From an uncultured Clostridia bacterium (GTDB lineage: Bacteria; Bacillota; Clostridia; Christensenellales; Aristaeellaceae): a DNA stretch of 15,847 nt. The stretch spans positions 1 through 15,847 of the forward strand of contig CAMDVP010000042.1 in assembly GCA_945877525.1 (NCBI GenBank), in the 5' to 3' direction. Positions 14,124-15,847 of the stretch are shown piece after piece (position 1 is the first letter of the stretch; each line of letters opens with the position of its first letter). The position numbers and the translations under genes are program-made. The notes below the pieces were generated by a model. It had not been told where the DNA came from. It made no database searches and saw nothing but the letters and a program-made list of their open reading frames with translations.

Positions 14124-14151
14124 ATTGTAATGTACATTACAGGCAAGTCAA
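14124..14151 (-). promoter_or_regulatory. Promoter of the two-component genes
   Basis: On the minus strand TTGACT (14151-14146) and TACAAT (14129-14124) are each 5 of 6 to consensus, with a 16-bp spacer. Transcription should start around 14117-14118, leaving only about a dozen bases before the TTG start, so the leader is very short and the GAGG ribosome site sits almost at the mRNA end. Confidence 0.7.
14126..14141. promoter_or_regulatory. 16-bp perfect palindrome in the promoter
   Basis: TGTAATGTACATTACA is fully self-complementary and fills the spacer of the two-component promoter, sharing four bases with the -10 box. A protein bound here would block RNA polymerase, so it looks like a repressor site. 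The cognate protein is not evident; the OmpR-type regulator normally uses direct repeats. Confidence 0.6.
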
Positions 14152-14155
14152 GGCG

Positions 14156-14184
14156 GAACAGCTACTTTTCACAAGCTGTTCACA
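14156..14184. promoter_or_regulatory. Inverted and phased direct repeats upstream of the two-component promoter
   Basis: GAACAGCT (14156-14163) and AGCTGTTC (14174-14181) are perfect inverted copies with a 10-nt gap. In the same place TTCACA recurs at 14168-14173 and 14179-14184, an 11-bp step; on the minus strand this reads TGTGAA-N5-TGTGAA, the form of an OmpR-type site, ending 16 bp before the -35 box. It may be an autoregulatory site. Confidence 0.45.
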
Positions 14185-14278
14185 GGAGGGACACAGTTTC
14201 CCGTGGCCCCGCCGGCAAAGGCGATTGCTGTCGGCGGCCCTGCCGTGGGATTCTGACCGATTTTGGGGCCGGCAGCGC

Positions 14279-14307
14279 CTTCCCCTTTCCCTGGGGAAGC
14301 CTTTTTT
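14279..14307 (+). terminator. Orphan intrinsic terminator upstream of sigK
   Basis: CTTCCCC (14279-14285) and GGGGAAG (14293-14299) form a 7-bp stem with a 7-nt loop, then CC and six T (14302-14307). No plus-strand gene precedes it between 14106 and 14279, so it either ends an unseen short transcript, insulates sigK from antisense transcription over the regulator gene, or acts as an attenuator for sigK. Confidence 0.65.
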
Positions 14308-14347
14308 CGCAAAAATCCACATACCCTTTACTCAGGGAGGGATGCGC

Positions 14348-15031
14348 ATGCTTCCAATGCTGATGATGCTGAAGGAATGCCTGTTTTTCCTGGGATATGT
14401 CACAGGCCGGTCGCAGTTTCCCAGGGCTTTCACCCGGCAGGAGGAGGAGGACTGCCTGCGCCGCCTGGCGGAGGGCGACGAGCAGGCCCGGGAGGAGCTG
14501 ATTACCCACAACCTGCGCCTGGTGTCCCACATTGCGCGAAAATATCAGGTACCGGGCTTCGGGCAGGACGACCTGATTTCCATCGGAGTCATCGGGCTGA
14601 TCAAGGCGGTAAACAGCTTCCGGCCCGGCACAGGAACGTCGCTGGGCACCTACGCGGCCCGGTGTATTGAAAATGAAATCCTGATGACCCTGCGCGCTTC
14701 CCGCAAGCGCCGCGGGGACGTTTCCCTGTCCGAGCCCATCGGAACCGACGGCGAGGGCAACGACATCACCTTCATGGATGTGCTGGGTACCGATCAGGAC
14801 GAACTGGAGGAAACGGTGATCCGCCGCGTTACGCTGGAAAAAATCCACCGGGTGCTGTCCCGCCTTCCCGCCCGGGAACGGCTGGTGCTGGAAATGCGCT
14901 ACGGCCTGACAGACGGCACAGCGCATCCTCAGCATGAGATTGCCCGGCTGCTGGGCATTTCACGAAGCTATGTATCGCGGGTGGAAAAACACGCGGTAAC
15001 ACTTCTGCGCCAGGCGCTGGAGGAAAGGTGA
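14348..15031 (+). CDS. sigK: RNA polymerase sporulation sigma factor SigK, pro-form
   Basis: A 227-residue sigma-70 family factor for late mother-cell gene expression in sporulation. Region 2 (about 53-120) contains HNLRLVSHIARKY, DLISIGVIGLIKAVNSF and TYAARCIENEIL, the closest match being SigK/SigE; region 4 (about 165-222) holds LPARERLVLEMRYG and the helix-turn-helix HEIARLLGISRSYVSRVE. The hydrophobic N-terminus up to YVTG aligns with the pro-sequence of B. subtilis pro-SigK, cleaved before the matching Tyr (YVKN), giving about 16 residues here. The ATG at 14348 is chosen because GGAGG (14336-14340) is 7 bp away; ATG 14342 is 1 bp from it. CATACCCT (14320-14327) resembles a SigE/SigK -10 box, but I see no convincing -35. 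The frame is unbroken, with no skin-type insertion. Confidence 0.92.
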   Translation: MLPMLMMLKECLFFLGYVTGRSQFPRAFTRQEEEDCLRRLAEGDEQAREELITHNLRLVSHIARKYQVPGFGQDDLISIGVIGLIKAVNSFRPGTGTSLGTYAARCIENEILMTLRASRKRRGDVSLSEPIGTDGEGNDITFMDVLGTDQDELEETVIRRVTLEKIHRVLSRLPARERLVLEMRYGLTDGTAHPQHEIARLLGISRSYVSRVEKHAVTLLRQALEER

Positions 15032-15035
15032 GCAT

Positions 15036-15064
15036 TTGCATTTCTCCGGCAAACGTGCTATCAT
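15036..15064 (+). promoter_or_regulatory. Candidate promoter of the isomerase gene
   Basis: TATCAT (15059-15064, 5 of 6) lies 17 bp after TTGCAT (15036-15041, keeps TTG). It begins five bases after the sigK stop, so the isomerase can be transcribed independently. The leader would contain a small CGGGCC-TTCA-GGCCCG hairpin (15080-15095) without a T-run, not a terminator. Confidence 0.55.
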
Positions 15065-15120
15065 GAGGGACGAATCAAGCGGGCCTTCAGGCCCGGGCAG
15101 AACGAAAGGAAGAACAAGCC

Positions 15121-15753
15121 ATGCGCATTGCTCTGATCAACGAAAACAGCCAGGCGGCCAAGAACGCCATGATCGAGGCGTCCCTGAGGAAGGTTGTGGA
15201 GCCCATGGGCCACACCGTGGTGAACTACGGCATGTATACCGCCGAGGACGCCTGCCAGCTGACCTATGTCAAGTGCGGCCTGCTGGCCTCCATCCTGCTG
15301 ACGTCCGGCGCGGCGGACTATGTGGTGACCGGCTGCGGCACCGGCGAAGGCGCCATGCTCGCCTGCAACAGCTTCCCCGGCGTTTTGTGCGGCCACCTTG
15401 TCGATCCTTCCGACGGATATATGTTTGCCCAGATCAACGACGGAAACTGCGTGGCCCTGCCCTTTGCCAAGGGCTTCGGCTGGGGCGCCGAGCTGAACCT
15501 GGAGATGATCTTCCAGCAGCTGTTCGGCTTTGGTCACGGGAACGGCTATCCCAAGGAGCGGGTGGTGCCCGAGCAGCGCAACAAGAAGATTCTGGATAGC
15601 GTGAAGGCCATCACCTACCGCCCGCTGATCGACATTCTCCACGATATCGACCAGGATTTCCTGCGGGAAACCATCAGCGGCGAGCACTTCGCTGAATATT
15701 TCTACCCCGCCTGCAGGGACGAGGCCATTGCCGCATACCTGCAGCAGCTGTAA
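15121..15753 (+). CDS. RpiB/LacA/LacB family sugar isomerase, DhuI-like
   Basis: A 210-residue cytoplasmic isomerase of the RpiB/LacAB fold, about 60 residues longer than ribose-5-phosphate isomerase B (~150). MRIALINENSQAAKN (1-15) is the first strand and ligand loop; GCGTGEGAML (71-80) is the family's anion-binding and catalytic segment with Cys72 in the place of the RpiB catalytic Cys. The extra C-terminal part (about 145-210) includes PKERVVPEQRN and DIDQDFLRETISGEHFAEYF. From memory, length and these segments resemble streptococcal DhuI, which isomerises 4-deoxy-L-threo-5-hexosulose uronate from unsaturated uronates; no partner dehydrogenase, lyase or hydrolase is in the window, so pentose or other sugar-phosphate isomerisation remains possible. 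AAAGGA lies about 10 bp before the ATG. Confidence 0.85.
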   Translation: MRIALINENSQAAKNAMIEASLRKVVEPMGHTVVNYGMYTAEDACQLTYVKCGLLASILLTSGAADYVVTGCGTGEGAMLACNSFPGVLCGHLVDPSDGYMFAQINDGNCVALPFAKGFGWGAELNLEMIFQQLFGFGHGNGYPKERVVPEQRNKKILDSVKAITYRPLIDILHDIDQDFLRETISGEHFAEYFYPACRDEAIAAYLQQL

Positions 15754-15766
15754 GGGCAACGAACAA

Positions 15767-15795
15767 GGGATGCTTTCCGTTTCGGAGAGCATCCC
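15767..15795 (+). terminator. Strong hairpin after the isomerase gene
   Basis: GGGATGCTTTCC pairs with GGAGAGCATCCC (12 bp including one T-G pair; loop GTTTC). Only TCAGGG follows, so it lacks the T-run of a standard terminator; it may protect the 3' end or work with the next hairpin. Confidence 0.6.
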
Positions 15796-15803
15796 TCAGG
15801 GTG

Positions 15804-15833
15804 TCAAAAAAGTGGCTGCGGCCACTTTTTTGA
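15804..15833. terminator. Bidirectional intrinsic terminator
   Basis: TCAAAAAAGTGGC (15804-15816) and GCCACTTTTTTGA (15821-15833) are a 13-bp perfect stem with a TGCG loop. The A and T runs inside the stem give a T-run on both strands, so it can end transcription in either direction. Confidence 0.85.
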
Positions 15834-15834
15834 G

Positions 15835-15841
15835 AAGGAGG
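15835..15841 (+). promoter_or_regulatory. Ribosome binding site of a gene starting beyond the window
   Basis: AAGGAGG is a full-strength Shine-Dalgarno sequence, followed by six bases up to the window end. A plus-strand start codon is expected within the next few bases. It is directly behind the terminator, so no promoter for that gene is visible between them. Confidence 0.55.
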
Positions 15842-15847
15842 ATCGCT

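Noticed and set aside
14060..14347. N-terminal extension of sigK by about 96 codons
   Set aside because: Runs over the two-component promoter, repeats and terminator; the start at 14348 has a strong ribosome site and aligns with pro-SigK.
15080..15095. Terminator between sigK and the isomerase gene
   Set aside because: The 6-bp hairpin has no T-run and lies downstream of the candidate isomerase promoter.

Overview
The window looks like chromosomal DNA of a spore-forming, fairly GC-rich member of Bacillota (class Clostridia or close). The grounds are strong GGAGG-type ribosome binding sites, a PyrR gene behind a classical transcription attenuator, a Spo0/SigE-cascade sigma factor (SigK) with its hydrophobic pro-like N-terminus, an FCD-type GntR regulator and an M3B oligoendopeptidase. 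The order or genus cannot be fixed from the sequence alone.

Layout. Positions 1-228 hold a dense set of short GC-rich palindromes between two near-identical 66-bp direct repeats. Positions 357-2495 (minus strand) are a pyrimidine salvage operon: promoter, PyrR-binding loop, attenuator terminator, pyrR, then uraA. Positions 2545-5948 (plus) are a GntR-type regulator with a likely self-operator, a PHP-family histidinol-phosphatase-like phosphoesterase and an M3B oligoendopeptidase, tightly spaced and closed by a terminator. A 62-bp inverted repeat (5957-6018) separates this operon from a convergent clan GH-A-type glycoside hydrolase (6018-7178, minus).

Positions 7453-14151 form a self-contained module. 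An activator-type promoter with an 11-bp-phased direct repeat drives four overlapping genes: ABC ATPase, ABC-2 permease, GldG-like auxiliary protein and a DUF4340-like membrane-anchored protein with an internal duplication. They converge across a bidirectional terminator on an OmpR-type response regulator and a sensor kinase. The natural reading is that the two-component system senses an envelope signal and switches on the four-gene exporter-like complex. Its substrate is unknown, and this is the best candidate for an undescribed system here. By eye, the module uses more AT-ending codons than its neighbours and uses TTG starts, which suggests a separate origin.

After the module come an intact sigK preceded by an orphan intrinsic terminator, and a 210-residue RpiB/LacAB-family isomerase. 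The isomerase resembles the 4-deoxy-5-hexosulose-uronate isomerase DhuI more than ordinary RpiB. The window ends in two strong hairpins and the ribosome binding site of a gene that must start just past the edge.
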